Part shown: positions 21,241 through 33,761 of the stretch, one piece after another | How positions within the stretch are numbered: position 1 is the first letter of the stretch | How the letters are laid out: every line of letters starts with the position of its first letter | Source of the DNA: Phascolarctos cinereus | Lineage: Eukaryota; Chordata; Mammalia; Diprotodontia; Phascolarctidae | Assembly: GCF_002099425.1 (NCBI RefSeq) | Contig: NW_018344272.1 | Coordinates: forward strand, 1,466,001 to 1,530,000 | Reading direction: 5' to 3' | DNA: 64,000 nucleotides | Translations under genes and position numbers: made by a program | The notes under the pieces: generated by a model | What the model was told of the DNA's origin: nothing | What the model saw: only the letters and a program-made list of their open reading frames with translations | Database searches by the model: none

Positions 21241-22160
21241 CCGGACTATAACTAGAATAGTGGAAGTTTGTTCAGGGTACTGAAATTTAAAGGTTTTAAG
21301 AAAACACTTTACTCCTTCAGCAGGTAGAAACATCTGAATTTAGTTAATAAGAATACTTAGTTGTTTATTATTAAATTAGTAGCTAATTAGTTAACAGTTA
21401 CCAGAAGCTGATCCCTAACCCTACAAACAGCCTCCTTCTGAAACATCCCAAAGCCTTAGCCCTTCCCTAAAGGACTTTGGGTTTCAAGATCCAAAGTCCC
21501 TCCTCAAAGTCTAGCTCTTACAGTAGAAAAGTTGATTTAAGAGCACATTTCATGTTGCTTCACCCAGGAGCCTCAGTCTGTTTTGTAATGCTTGCTCTGG
21601 GTACCAGAATTTCTAGTTATGGTTCCAGTAATGTGATATCAAATTTGAAGCCACTCTCTGTTATTCAAAAAGCATTTAAGTGCTCATTGTGTGTCAGGCC
21701 TTCGAATCTGGATATTTCTAGTGTCAGTTTTAGAAATTTCCAAAGCATTCTAAATAGATACCTAAAAATGAAGCTAAGATTCTGAGTTTTCACAAGTTAT
21801 GTTGTTACCATATGGCATAAATGGAACCTGGAGAAATGAATGAAGTCATCTCCTTCTAAGCAGACAAACTTATTCAAAAGACTGACTTTCTGAGACCTGA
21901 GGTTACAGATTTCCTATGATTTCTTATCAGGTGACTTTGAGGGAGTAGTTTAGAGTACATATGTGGAGCAGCATAAGGGAACTTCAATAAAACTTCTGGT
22001 TTCCTTTGGAGAAGGTTGGGGAAGGTGGTGGGAGAAGGAATTGTGAAGGTAATTTAGAGGGCTTTGGACTGTGAAGTCTAGATTGAATGGATGAAGGAAG
22101 ATCTTGGAGGCCTTAATAAGATATTGAATGGAGAAGGGCTAGAGTTGTGAAGGAGGAGGG
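21241..22160. other. Unassigned sequence
   Basis: No recognised element. The open frame at 21477-21785 (102 codons, plus) starts in ordinary sequence, has no domain or signal I recognise, and is treated as chance. Confidence 0.4.
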
Positions 22161-22164
22161 TTCA

Positions 22165-22335
22165 AGCTGAAGGAAAAGAAATCATAGAGTCCCATATTTA
22201 GGGACCTCCTAATTTCACAAAGGAGGAAATTTTGGATCAGAAAAGTTTTAAGTTGTCCAAAGTAACACAGGTAGCAGAGCTGATATTTGATCCCAGGTCC
22301 TCTGTCTCCAAATCTAGTTAGTTCTCTTTCCTCCA
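22165..22335 (-). repeat. CORE-SINE fragment, antisense
   Basis: ATCATAGAGTCCCATATTTAG, AAAGGAGGAAATTTTGGATC and TGTCCAAAGTAACACAGGTAGCAGAGC blocks in antisense order. Confidence 0.55.
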
Positions 22336-22339
22336 AATG

Positions 22340-22879
22340 GTGTTACTTCTAAAGGAGAAGGATTTGAAGAGGATAAACAGACTTAAGATGAAGAATCTGA
22401 GTAAGAGATAGAAAGAGAGAACGAGAGAGAGAGAGAGAGAGTGAGAGAGAGAGAGAAAGAATAGAAGATTTCTGATAATACAAGGAAAATAACACAGATT
22501 GATAGGACAAAAAGTAAGTCAGAAAAAGGAATTTACAGGAAGATGTAGGGTGAAATAGAGATATTAGAAACATCACCCTTCCGTATTTGACTGTGCTATA
22601 TAGTAATGTGCCACAGTCAGAACCTGCAAGTTTTGCTTCTGATTGATGGTGATCCCCTCTTCCATAACCTGGAGACATCTGTCTCGCCCATGACTTAAAT
22701 GATGACTGAATTAACTCCAAGGGCCTGATGATAGTAAGATGATCTTTTAAAAATATGCACTTTTTTCTGTATCTGATACTCTAAATCAAGCCTATGGGGG
22801 AGGGGGAGCGGTTTCAACACACACACAAAAAGAGTTGTCTATTTGAAAGCTATCGAATTTTGTTATTTTTTATTTTCAT
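22340..22879. other. Unassigned sequence around GA tract
   Basis: Apart from the GA tract nothing is recognised. The 123-codon minus frame (22349-22720) owes its length to the tract (S-L repeats). Confidence 0.4.
22405..22460. repeat. (GA)n microsatellite
   Basis: GAGA run with a few interruptions (GAACGAGAG, GTGAGAG, AAAG). Confidence 0.9.
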
Positions 22880-23258
22880 TTTTGTACTTAATAGTATTTT
22901 ATTTTTTCCATTTACATGTAAAAACTATTTTCAACATTTGTTTTTTGTAAGATTTTGAGTTGCAATTTTTTTCCCTCTCTCCTTTCCCTTTCCCCTCCCC
23001 AAGACAGCAAGCAATCTGATATAGCTTATATATGTACAATCATGTTAAACATATTTCCATATTAGTCATATTTTGAAAGAAGAATTAAAACAAAAGGGAA
23101 ACTTTATGAGAAAGAAAAAAAAACAAAAAAACAACAAAAAATGAAAATAGTATGCTTTCAGACTCCATAGTTCTTTCTTTGGATGTAGATAGCATTTTTC
23201 ATCACAAGTCTTTTGGAAGTGTCTTGGATCACTGAATTGCTGAGAAGTACTAAGCCTA

Positions 23259-23516
23259 TCATAGTTGATCACCACAAAATGTTACTGTTACTGTGTAGAA
23301 TGCTCTCCTGATTCTTCTCAGTTTACTCGGCATCAGTTCATGTAAATCTTTCCAGGTTTTTTTGAAATCTTCCTGCTCGTTGTTTCTTACAGCACAATAG
23401 TATTCCATTACATTCATAGACCACAGCTTGTTCAACCATTCCCCAATTGATGGGCATCCCCTCAGTTTCCAATTATTTGTCACCATAATAGAGCTGTTAT
23501 AAATATTTTTGTACAT
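23259..23516 (-). pseudogene. L1 ORF2 C-terminal fragment
   Basis: An 85-codon open stretch corresponding to the last part of L1 ORF2p: C-P-S-I-G-E-W-L-N-K-L-W then M-E-Y-Y-C-A-V-R-N-N-E-Q and T-W-K-D-L-H-E-L-M. The same block recurs at 57096-57323 (minus). Here it ends in G-D-Q-L before a stop. Confidence 0.75.
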
Positions 23517-24993
23517 GTGGGTCCTTTCCCCTTAATTGTGATCTCTTTGGGATACAGACCTAGTAGTACTAGATCAAAGATATGCACAGTTTTATAGCCC
23601 TTTGTGCATAGTTCCAAATTGCTCTCCAGAATGGTTGGATCAGTTTACAACTCCACCAACAATGTTAGTTCCAATTTTCCCACATCTTCTCCAACATTTA
23701 TCATTTTCTTTTTGTGTCATGTTGGCCAATCTGATAGGTGTGTGTGATATCTCAGAGTTGTTTTAATTTGCATTTTTCTAATTAATAGTGTTTTAGAGCA
23801 TTTTTTTCATATGACTATAGATGGCTTTAATTTCATCTGAAAACTGCCTGTTTCATATCCTTTGACTATTTATCAATTGGGAAATGACATGCATTCTTAT
23901 AAATTTGATTCTGTTTTCTATATATTTGAGAAATGAGGCCTTTATGAGAAGCACTGGCTGTAAAAGTTGTTTCTCAAGTTTCTACTTTCCTCCTTGGTTT
24001 CATTGGTTTTGTTTGTGCACAGTTTTTTTTTTAATTTAATGTAATCAAAATTATCCATTCTGCATTTCACAATATTCTGTCTCTTGTTTGGTCATAAATT
24101 TTGCCCTTCTCCATAGACATGACAGGTAAACTATTCCTTATTCTCCTAATTTGCTTGTGGTATCATCCTTTATGTTTAAATCCTGTACTGATTTTGACCT
24201 TATCTTGATATATAGTATGAGATGTTGGTCTATGCCTAGTTTCTTCCATAATATTTTCCAGTTTTCTCAGTAGTTTTTGTCATATAGTGAGTTTTTATCC
24301 CAGGAGCTAGAGTCTTTGGGTTTATAAAACAGTAGATTACTATAGTCATTGACTACTGTGTCTTGTGTACCTAACCTATTCCACTGATCCCCCACTCAAT
24401 TTCTTAGCCAACACCAAGTAGTTTTGATGATTGCCACTTTATAATATAGTTTTAGACCTGGTATACCTAGGCCACCTTCTTTTGCACTTTTTTTCCACTA
24501 ATTCCCTTGATATTACTGAATCTTTTTTTCCAGATGAATTTTGTTATTATTTCTAGCTCTATGCAATAATTGTTGGTAGTTTAATTGGTATGGCACTGAA
24601 TAAATTAAGTAGAATTGTCATTTTTATTATATTATCTTGGTCTACCCATGAGCAACTGATATCTTTCCAATTGCTTACATCTTACTTTATCTGTTTGAAA
24701 AGTGTTTTGTAATTGTGTTTATATAGTTCCTGGGTTTGTCTTGGCAGGTAGATTCCCAAATATTTTATATTGTCTACAGTTATTTTAAATGGAATTTCTC
24801 TTTCTATCTCTTACTACAGGGCTTTGTTGGCAATATATAGAAATGCTGATGATCTATTTGGGTTTATTTTATATCCTGCAACTTTGCTAAAGTTATTGTT
24901 TCAAATAGTTTTTTAGTGGATTCTCTAAGTATACCATCATACCACCAGCAAAGAGTGATATTTTTGTTTTCTCATTGGCCTATTCTAAATCCT

Positions 24994-25302
24994 TCAATTT
25001 CTTTTTCTTCTCTTATTGCTAAAGCTAACATTTCTAGTATAATGTTGAATAATAGTGGCGATAGTGGGCATTCTTGTTTTCACCACTGATCTTACTGGGA
25101 ATGTGTCTAGCTTATCCCCATTACATATAATGCTTGCTGATGGTTTTAGAGAGATGCTATTTATCATTTTAAGGAAAACTCCATTTATTCCTGTACTCTC
25201 TAGTGTTTTTAATAAGAATAGGGGCTGTATTTTGTCACAAGCTTTTTCTGCATCTATTGAGACAATCATATGATTTATTAGTTTTGCTATTGACATGGTC
25301 AA
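24994..25302 (-). pseudogene. L1 ORF2 reverse transcriptase palm fragment
   Basis: A 102-codon open stretch aligned by eye to L1 ORF2p RT. It has H-M-I-V-S-I-D-A-E-K-A-C-D-K-I-Q (the first catalytic Asp lies in S-I-D), then K-P-S-A-S-I-I-C-N-G-D-K-L. The Q-G-C-P motif region is degenerate (T-R-M-P-T-I). The catalytic F-A-D-D lies outside this frame. ORF2p copies L1 RNA at the target site; this copy is non-functional. Confidence 0.75.
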
Positions 25303-25505
25303 TTATGCTGATAGTTTTCCTAATATTCTACCAGCCTTGCATTCCTGGTATAAATCTCACCTGATCATAGTGCATTATCCTGGTTATAAATTGCTCTAAT
25401 CTCTTTGGTAATATTTATTTAAAATTTTTGCATCAATATTCATTAGGGAAAATGGTCTATAATTTTTTTCTTTGATTTGGCTTGTTCTGCAATTGAATTT
25501 TAAAA

Positions 25506-26044
25506 TCAAATTTGGATTATCAAATTATTTCCCAAAACAAAAATTTATTACAGTCATTAGATGGTAAGTCCCTGGACTTCAAGGGCAGTAGCTATGTGAT
25601 GCCAAATAGGTATCCTTATTCCTATTTTCAAGAACAATTCTCATTTCCTAGTTTTTGTTCACTGGCTAAAATTCCCATTTCCAGAATACACTGGACTTTC
25701 CCTACAAATGCAAATAACTTCCTAAACAGAATGATTTGAGGAATCCAAGAGCTCCTTCTGCCAAAGCAAAATGCTGTTGACCTTTGAAAATGTGGAACAT
25801 GAACATTTTGGAATAGGTCCTTCTCACAATGTGAATTTGGCATTGTAAATGTGACTAGCATAGCTGCCTCCTTGTTCATCCTATTCAGGTTTAGAGAAAG
25901 TGAGATCAGTAGAATATCCCTGTGGTTTTGCCCACGTGTTTTTTTGCAGACACTATTAAAAACTCTGCCTTCAAAATCTCTTGTTTAGAGCAAAAGAATA
26001 ACTGGCTTATTTATTTTTCTATTTTGATTAATTTTCTTGTTTCA
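25506..26044. other. Unassigned sequence
   Basis: No element recognised. The short frames on both strands (25512-25739 plus, 25628-25879 minus) overlap and neither has a domain. Confidence 0.4.
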
Positions 26045-26480
26045 AACATTCAAAGAGTATTTAAAGAGTGCCTGCTGTGAGCTCTGTGCAATTAGTCATT
26101 GCCCTGTGCAAGATAATAGTCTACTTAAGAGGGCAAAATGTACATACATGAAGCACCACCCACCTCAAGGATTACGAAGTAGTATATAAGCATGTGCATA
26201 ACAACCAAGCATGGATTATATCCATAAGTTCAGACAGGAAGTCAAATACAAGAACATTTAGAATAGAATCAGAGTAGTTGAGGAAAGCTTGAAATGAATC
26301 TGGGGAAGTGTCTTAAAAGAAGTAGTAGATTGGAGTTGGGTACACTACAGATGAGAGGGCATTTAGGATTGGAGTGGAGAATGGAATCATTAAATGTATG
26401 GGAAAAGGAATGAACAATTTATGTCTAGGCAACAGTAAAGAAAATGACTGAAGCAAAGAGGCTACTGAGAAGACTGGGAG
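26045..26480 (-). mobile_element. Possible L2 3' region, antisense
   Basis: The layout resembles antisense L2 (AGAGTGCCTGCTGTGAGCTCTGTGC start, then a GA-rich GAGAGGGCATTTAGGATTGG area), but similarity is weak. Confidence 0.3.
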
Positions 26481-26546
26481 AAGAGAGATGACGGAGAGAC
26501 AATAGTTTTCTATGGAGTTCATGTCAAAGGTAAGAGATCCAATTAC

Positions 26547-26578
26547 TGATATTGTTGATATTGATATTGATATTATTG
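26547..26578. repeat. Short (TTGATA)n repeat
   Basis: Three to four successive TGATAT units. Confidence 0.7.
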
Positions 26579-26764
26579 AAAAGGTAATGGCATGATAAAC
26601 AATGTTTTATAGAAATGAAAAGGATAGGGTTCTTCCTAATGTTATCAACTAGGTAAAAATCAGGTTAGTGAAATGGTTAACGAAAATGCTTTTAGTATTT
26701 AAAAGAATATTACATAATAAAGAACCTGGTTTATTCCTTTTCTTATATTTTTGGAAATTTAGGA

Positions 26765-27010
26765 AATGATCTGGACATCACTGTGGTGTACCTGGACTTT
26801 TAGTCAGGTGAAACATGGGTTCAAATCCTGTGTGAGACTTACTAGCTGTGTGATTTATGAATATAGGAACTTAACCTCTCTGAGTCTCAGTTTCTTAATT
26901 TGTGAAATAGTTAATTATAATATACATAATACTTATTTTCCAGGGTTGTTGTGAGAATCAAATGAAGTAAGAAATGGTAAGTGCTTTGTAAACTTCAAAG
27001 ATTTATTGTT
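26765..27010 (+). repeat. CORE-SINE (THER1/MIR-like), sense, near full
   Basis: GGACTTTTAGTCAGGTGAAAC head, TTACTAGCTGTGTGA, CTCTGAGTCTCAGTTTCTTA core, CCAGGGTTGTTGTGAGAATC, and GTAAGTGCTTTGTAAAC tail. Confidence 0.75.
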
Positions 27011-29425
27011 AGTAATAAAAACAATCCCAAAATAATGAAGAACTCTCAAATAGGCACAGAATATAGCTTGTGAATATGTTGTGTGTATATATGTAGATAG
27101 ATAAACAGAAACACAGATATAGTTTACAATCATTTGATAAGTTTTCTTTGTTCTTTTTTTTTTTTACCAAAAAAAACCTCCCAACACTCTGCTTTCATCC
27201 TCAGATACAAGTGTCTATTGTCTTGCTTTAGCCCATGGTTAGCCATGGTTCCTTAAGTGATGGCGAAAGTAGCCCAGAGCAGATTAATTAGAAAGTGTAG
27301 TTTAAAAGCCAGGGTGACAGAAGGTGGCATTGATCAATTTAACTACAGAGACAAATCAGTGCTGGATCTGCCTAAGTTGAATTTGAATTCATAAGGAGAT
27401 ATGGTAAGGAGTAAATACAAAGTATAGGTGTTAAGGTTCCACACTTGGCCTAATCCTAAGCTTTTTTTCTTAAATTGAATAAGATCCATTGTCCACTCCC
27501 CTCTTTATTTATTTATTGATGGATGGTAATTGCGCTACATGTAACTAATATATATGCTAGACAGAAAAGATAATCTCATTGGTATATATTTATGTTTGTT
27601 GATGCAACTATTTCTGGTAGTTTTGAATTTTGACATGTATTCATTTATCTAGCTGTCCAAAAATAACTTGAATGTGCCAAATGTGCATTTGAATTGGCAT
27701 GAAACTTGATAGCCCACTGCCACAGATTATGACTGGGAGAATATTTCCCCAGTCATTTTTGGTGTTAGGCAAGAATTCAACAGCTCCTTTGGAAGTTATG
27801 GTAGGGTGAGATGATGATCTTTGTTTTCTGCATCTGACATGTACTTTACAATTTGTTTTGTTAAAATACAATCCCTGTTGAAAGTCCTAAACTCTAGGTT
27901 TAAATTGAATTTTACATTAATAAATTAAATGCTTGAAGTACTTTTTTAAAAATCGTAGTCTCAAAGCTGCCTCAAGCTCTTAGGAAAGGCCTGCAAGAAC
28001 TTAATTTTATACTTAGGTTTCTGGGCAATGAATACAAAGCAGTTAGTGAAGTTATAGGGCAATTGAAAGTTACTTATGATCCTGGTGAAATATTTTAGGG
28101 CATATACCTCTTCATTAAATATCAGGTTTGGGGCAATATTTGGAAACAGACTGCTGAACCAGGGAAATTACTACTCCTTACTTTCTTCTGATCTTGAAGC
28201 CTTGCTTTCTCGAAAGCAATCTGGACCTCATCTCAATCTAGAGAAACTCTCCTAGTCTTATAGTTTATCCATAGACAACATATTTAAGAGATTTATTTTA
28301 AGCAGAGCGTTCACTTTATTGTATTAATCTTGACCCATGATGATAAATTCAGCCATCTCAAGTGACTTAAATCATTCATAACTTTATTTAATAGAAGAAG
28401 AGTATAGCTCTTTTATCCCACTGTGACTAAATGACTCTGGGAATAACCTGCTCACCTATATAAGCCTAATTTAATAATCTCTTTCAGCATACTCAGTGAT
28501 ATCCCAGGAGTATTAATTCAATCTGTAGATAACCAATTTTCTTGTAGTTACTTATCCAAAAGATAACTGTTCCACTGTTTTTAGCATAGTATCCATCAAC
28601 AGAAAAAATCAAGGATGTATTTGGGGATTTTTAGAAAGCTCCATTAAGCTCTGAGGTAACTGAATTGGCATGACAAAAGTGATACCTAAGGGGGATACAG
28701 AGAACCCAGAGCAGGCTGCGCTTTGTGAATTCCTTGTGTCCATTAGAACGCTATGAGTTTGTCATTATACTCAGTCAGAGCTTGAAAAAGGTTAAACTTC
28801 CATTCTTCATGAAAATCCCTGAAAGGTTGAAAAATTACTACAGACAGTAAACTGAGATGAAAGCTTTCACTTCCTGTATCACATGAGACAAAATATGTGA
28901 TATGTGTATGCTTGGTATACAACAGATATTTGGAACCAGGAAAGCTATAGCCTAAACAACTCCATGGAAACTTCTAAACTGGAGATACTTGATTTATTCC
29001 CCAGATAACTGGGGAATAAATAACTGGGAATGTTGAACTCAGCAACTTTCCATGTTCTACAAACTGGGTATTTAACCAAAACATTATTTTTGAAAGACTG
29101 ATTTAGAAAAACAAATATTCAATCCTATGAATATCTCACTGCATGGCACCGAGAACACTAGAAACAAATTATTTTACTATGATGCTCTTGCCTAAAGCAG
29201 AGAGTATTTTCCATTAGAAAAATCAAGACATGTTAAATATTGCTAAACTTTTTTTGATATTTATTGAACTATTGTCCTAAAAATTCACAATAAAGTGTAC
29301 ACACACACACAAACACAAACACACACATACACATTCAGACATGCACTTATATCATGAAGGAGCTAGGATTTCATCACTGGATGGAACTTCTGGTGTGGTA
29401 GTTCCCTCCACCATTGTAGATCACA
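27011..29425. other. Repeat-poor stretch
   Basis: About 2.4 kb without a recognised interspersed repeat; a short CA tract sits at 29297-29335. No credible coding frame (27641-27871 minus lacks a domain). Confidence 0.4.
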
Positions 29426-29429
29426 ACTA

Positions 29430-29565
29430 TTCTATGATGTTGCCAGAGGCACAGAGATGTTAAGTAATTTACCCACAATCAAGTGTCAGAGCCAGAATTT
29501 GAACACAAATCTTCTTGACTTTAAGAGCAACACAGTATCTAACTTACCAAGCTCCTTCTCTTTTC
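29430..29565 (-). repeat. CORE-SINE fragment, antisense
   Basis: GGCACAGAGATGTTAAGTAATTTACCC and AGAGCCAGAATTTGAACACA blocks in antisense order. Confidence 0.5.
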
Positions 29566-30039
29566 AGGGATGCACTTCCAAAAAATTTATCCCTTTCTAT
29601 CTTTTCTCTTCTAATTTCACTATTCTCCTCCTGTTCCTTTTACTCTTCAACCTTTCTCTTTTTTTCCTCTCAGTAGAATCAATGAAAGCTAGGCATTATT
29701 TACTAAACTGACCTTGAAATGTAACTATTCAAGAAATTTAACTGAAAATGAATAACTGAAAACTTAATCAAATGTTTAAGTGCTATATATTTAGAACATT
29801 TTGAGGAAAATTGCCAAGTTATGTAGGTGTAAAATGTAATTCATTTCAGAATACATTTTTTAAATACTGAAAGTCAATTCGATAAGGATTTATTTAGTTT
29901 ATACTAAATCAATATCTTCAGCACATAGTTAACTGGGATATAAAAGCCAGAGACCCCGACTTTTAGTGCCTTGACAATACAGCCTTTTGCTCTGAAATGA
30001 CATTTTTTTGGCAGGGGAGAGGAGTGCAGGTAGGTGATT
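29566..30039. other. Unassigned AT-rich sequence
   Basis: Nothing recognised. Confidence 0.4.
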
Positions 30040-30235
30040 TTGGAGTAGAGGAAAGAGCATAGAACGCTGGACTACTGCTTGAATGATCTGTGCCCTAATT
30101 ACTAACTTTGTGACCCTGGGCTATTCACTTCATCTCTGTGCCTTGATTTCCATCTCTTTAAGATGGGAATAACATTAGCACTCAGCTACTATGCAGGGTT
30201 TTTCTGAAGAGCAAATGAAACAACTACCTTTCTTT
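30040..30235 (+). repeat. CORE-SINE (MIR-like), sense
   Basis: AGGAAAGAGCATAGAACGCTGGACT head, TGTGACCCTGGGCTATTCAC, CTCTGTGCCTTGATTTCC core. Confidence 0.65.
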
Positions 30236-30999
30236 TCAGCTCTGAGTGGTGAGAAGTGGGTTGAGGACAGGGACATGCTCATGAATATTTATTAATCAGT
30301 TCCTTGAAAAAGTTATTTGTAATACACTTTAAAGTTTAATTTACACTATTAATATTATCTCCATCATTGTTCTTATATTATGATGATCAGCAAAACAATA
30401 AATTATTCTTGATTTATAGTGTTTTTTAATTCTCAAGGTATAAATGCTCACATTCAAAATTTAACAATTGGCTTTTTTAACAAGCTGAGTCCTGCATACC
30501 CCTAGTTATAGGTCAGCTGAAGAATGTATGTTACAGCTCTGTGCTGTGTCTGATATCCACTGTGAAAGTTACAAGACTACCATGGGCTGGAAATCTGAGC
30601 AAGCCTCTTTGAGCAGCAGAAGTAAAAAAGAGGGAAAGTACATGTGAGAGTTCTTTTTAAGTTATTTCTCAGAGCAAAAGTGATTCCTCTGAACCCAAAT
30701 TTTTATAGCATATCATTTAAACTTTTCTTTTCTTCGGTGCTTATATTATCTCTTGTATTATAGTTAACTGTGTATTTGTCTTCTTTCCAAGGATTGTAAG
30801 ATCCTTGTGGGTAGTATCTTATTCCATAGCATCATGGTTATGGACCTCAGAAGTGATCATTTTTCCACCTCCTCACCAGCTACTTTCTCACCTTCATGAT
30901 GCTTCAGTCTTATGGCTTTCTCCTCTAATTTGTGAGTGCCTAGCCCAGAGGATCTTTTCATGAGGTATCCAGGCTGTGGTAACTTCACTCCAAACTCCA
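30236..30999. other. Unassigned sequence
   Basis: No clear element; the last 200 bases could be diverged L2 leading into the 3' end that follows. Confidence 0.35.
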
Positions 31000-31210
31000 T
31001 GTCTTCCACAACAACCTTGCCCCTATTCATCTACTTCCCTTCTCATACCCCACGATTTTCAAGCTACTTTTTATATGTTGTCTTCCTTCATTAGAATGTA
31101 AACTCTTTAAGGGTAAGGGCTAGTTTTTTGCTTGTATTTTATTTCCCCAGTGCTTAGCATAGTACCTGGCAAATAGTGAGCATATAATAAAAGCACTAAC
31201 AAATTAACTG
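31000..31210 (+). mobile_element. L2 LINE 3' end, sense
   Basis: TTGTCTTCCTTCATTAGAATGTAAACTC, CCCCAGTGCTTAGCATAGTACCTGGC, then an AATAAAAGCACTAAC end. Same layout as 21105-21240. Confidence 0.65.
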
Positions 31211-31472
31211 TCTAGCTATCTTTATAAATAAGGGAATGGAGTTCAGAGAGTAACAATGACATACCTTGGATCATCCAGGAAGCAACAAAGTGAAGACTCA
31301 AGTCTAGTGTTCTGATTCCCAATCTTTTTTGGGTACCGTGATGTATTTTTCTTTTTTCGCTGCCAGTGCCTAAAAGACTGATTGTTATGAGTGCTTAAAA
31401 AGTCTACTGTTGAAGTACCACATTTTCCAGCAAGCCAGTAGATTTTTATTTTTACTTTTTTAACAATATTGT

Positions 31473-32325
31473 TGGGGGGGGGATATAAAGCCAAGATGGT
31501 GGAGTAAAAGCAGTGACTTGCTTGAGATCTCCCCCAAACCCCTCCAAACATCTGTAAAAATGGCTCTAAACAAATTCTAGAACCCACAAAAAGACAGAGT
31601 GAAACAAATTTCCAGCCCAAGACAACTTGGATGGTTGATTGGAAAGGTCTATTGCACCAGGCTACGAGAGGAGCATAGTTCAGCATGGGCACCCAGGCAA
31701 AACAAGCTTCAGCAAAGCTTGAGCAGGCCTCAGGGGACTGAATCACAGGAAACTGTGGTGGTTTCCAGACTTCTAAACCCACAATTGCCAAAGACAACTT
31801 AGGAGGTCAGTAAGAAAGGTCTGTGACTGTTGTGAGAGAGAAGCTTGGTCTCAGCCCCAGCCCCAGTGCAGCTCTGGGGTAGCAGCTGCCAGAGCTCTCA
31901 GCCCACAGACAGAGGGGGAATAGAGTGGCTGATCAGAGGGAGATTGCAGGGATCTCTTTGCTAGTGCTAAGGCAGGAATATCCTACTTTGCCCATGCTTG
32001 GACATGGATCACAGTTCTAGGAGGTGGTCCTGGGGTGAGGAGGAGCTCTGGTGTGGTGGAGCTTGTAGTGGCAATAGATAAGAAATCCTCCTCACAGTTC
32101 CAAGGCAGAAAAGAGTGCTTGTGGTCACACATAGACCAGAGCACAGGCCAGGAAAGGAGTAAAGACCTCGTCCTTGATCATAACACCTTGGAAGAACTAA
32201 AAATTTACAGTTCCCTAGAAGTGTCTCTTAAAACAGCTGCACAAAACCCCTAAAGCTTGGGACAATACAATTGGCTGGGAACACGAGCAAACTGCGCAAA
32301 AAAAGTCAGACTATAGAATCTTTCT
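31473..32325 (+). promoter_or_regulatory. HAL1 5' UTR / internal promoter region
   Basis: GC-richer than its surroundings. It starts with ATATAAAGCCAAGATGG and is collinear with the antisense HAL1 5' UTR (7084-6150): shared blocks include CTAAACAAATTCTAGA, CCAGCCCAAGACAACTTGGA and AAAGAGTGCTTGTGGTCA. Mammalian L1 5' UTRs act as internal promoters; activity here is inferred. Confidence 0.5.
31491..31499 (+). promoter_or_regulatory. CCAAGATGG motif at HAL1 5' end (YY1-like)
   Basis: Same motif and position as in the antisense copy at 7064-7072. Equivalent to the YY1-binding site at mammalian L1 5' ends. Confidence 0.5.
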
Positions 32326-33450
32326 TTGGTGACAAAGAATATCAAAACATACAACCAGAAGAAGACAAAGTCTTCCCCTACATCCAAAGCCTCCAAGAAA
32401 AATATGAATCAGTCCCAGGCCACGGAAGAGCTCAAAAAGGATTTTGAGAAACAAGCAAGAGAAGTAGAGGAAAAATGGGGAAGAGAAATGAAAGTGATGC
32501 AAAAAAATTATGGAAAACAAGTCAACAGATTACTAAAGGAAATTTAAAAAAAATACTGAAGAAAATAACACCTTAAAAAAAAAAGCCTAACCCAAATGGC
32601 AAAAGAGGTCCAAAAAGCCAATGAGGAGAAGAATGCCTTAAAAAGCATAATTGGCCAGATGGAAAAGGAAGTCCAAAAGCTCACTGAAGAAAAGACTTCC
32701 TTAAAAATTAGAATGGAGCAAATGGAATCTAGTGACTTTATGAAAAATCAAGACATTGTAAAACAAAACCAAAGGCATGAAAAAATAGAAGACTATGTGA
32801 AATATCTCATTGGAAAAACAACTGACCTGGAAAACAGATCCAGGAGAGAGAATTTTTGAATTATCAGACTTTAAATGAAAGCCATGATCAGAAGAAGAGC
32901 TTAGACATCATCTTTCAAGAAATTATCAAGAAAAAACTGCCCTGATATTCTAGAACCAGAGGGCAAAATAGAAATGGAAAGAACCCATCAATCACCTCCT
33001 GAAACAGATACCCAAAGGAAAACTCCTAGGAATATTATAGCCAAATTCCAGAGTTCCCAGGTCAAGGTGAAAATATTGCAAGCAACCAGAAAGAAACAAT
33101 TCAAGTATTGTGGGAACACAATTAGTATAACAAAAGATTTAGCAGCTTCTACATTTAAAGACCATAGGCCCTGGAACGATATTCCAGAGGTCAAAGGAGA
33201 TAGGATCATAACCAAGAATCACTTACCCACCAAAACTGAGTATAATCCTTCGGGGGGGGGGAAATGGACATTCAGTGAAATAAAGGATTGTCAAGCATTC
33301 TTGATGAAAAGACCAGAGACGAACAGAAAATTTGACTTTCAAATACAAGACTCAAGAGAAGCAAGAAGGGATAAACAGGAAAGAGAAACTGTAAAGGACT
33401 TATTAAAGTTGAACTGTTTACATTCCTGCATGGAACGACAATATTTGTAA
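32326..33450 (+). pseudogene. HAL1 ORF1 (L1 ORF1p-like), broken
   Basis: L1 ORF1p homologue. An N-terminal basic segment lies at 32326-32547 (M at 32326; a second M at 32404 matches the start of the other copy). The coiled coil lies at 32596-32859, with heptads QMEKEVQKLTEEK and ending in L-E-N-R-S-R-R-E-N-F. The RRM lies at about 32860-33150 (P-R-N-I-I-A-K-F, V-K-I-L-Q-A-T-R-K-K). The C-terminal domain lies at about 33150-33350 (L-P-T-K-T-E-Y, K-W-T-F-S-E-I-K-D), collinear with the Y-P-A-R-L-S region of human ORF1p. A stop ends the coil segment where R is expected (TGA, a likely CpG change), and frameshifts lie near 32547-32590 and around 32870-32970. A tail of about 35 residues after FDFQIQDSREAR probably reads past the ancestral stop. 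Confidence 0.8.
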
Positions 33451-33761
33451 CTCATGAGACCTTTGTTACTATTAGGGTGGTTGGAGGGAAAAATTATATG
33501 GAGAGAGAGAGAGAGATAAATAGATAAAGGGCACAAGGTGAGTTGAAGATGAAGGAGTGATATCTAAAAACAAAATTAAGGAGTAAGAGAGGATCATCCT
33601 GGGAAAAGGAAAAAGGGAGAGGTAGAATGGGGTAAATTATCTCACATAAAACAGATAAGAAAAGGCTTTTACAGTGAAGGAGAAGTAGGGGAAGGTGAGA
33701 GGGAATGAGTGAATCATATTCTCATGAGATTTGGCTTAAGGAAGGAATAACATACACACTC

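Larger units (their letters stand above)
22880..25505 (-). mobile_element. L1 fragment, RT to 3' end, antisense
   Basis: Minus-strand L1 with its 3' end at about 22880. It has a 3' UTR (23000-22880) and the ORF2 C-terminus (open 23516-23259, with E-W-L-N-K-L-W and M-E-Y-Y-C-A-V-R-N-N-E, matching the conserved L1 ORF2 end). The connection region follows, then the RT palm (open 25302-24994, with I-S-I-D-A-E-K-A matching I-S-I-D-A-E-K-A-F-D-K-I). It is 5'-truncated near 25505, about 2.6 kb long, and has scattered stops. Its better preservation suggests it is younger than the L1 at 7085. Confidence 0.85.

Noticed and set aside
22349-22720. 123-codon minus frame
   Set aside because: Length comes from a (GA)n tract translated as Ser-Leu repeats; flanks have no domain.
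31243-31797. 184-codon open frame on the minus strand, the longest in the window
   Set aside because: It runs antisense through the HAL1 5' UTR and out into flank; no domain, and the sense strand explains the sequence.
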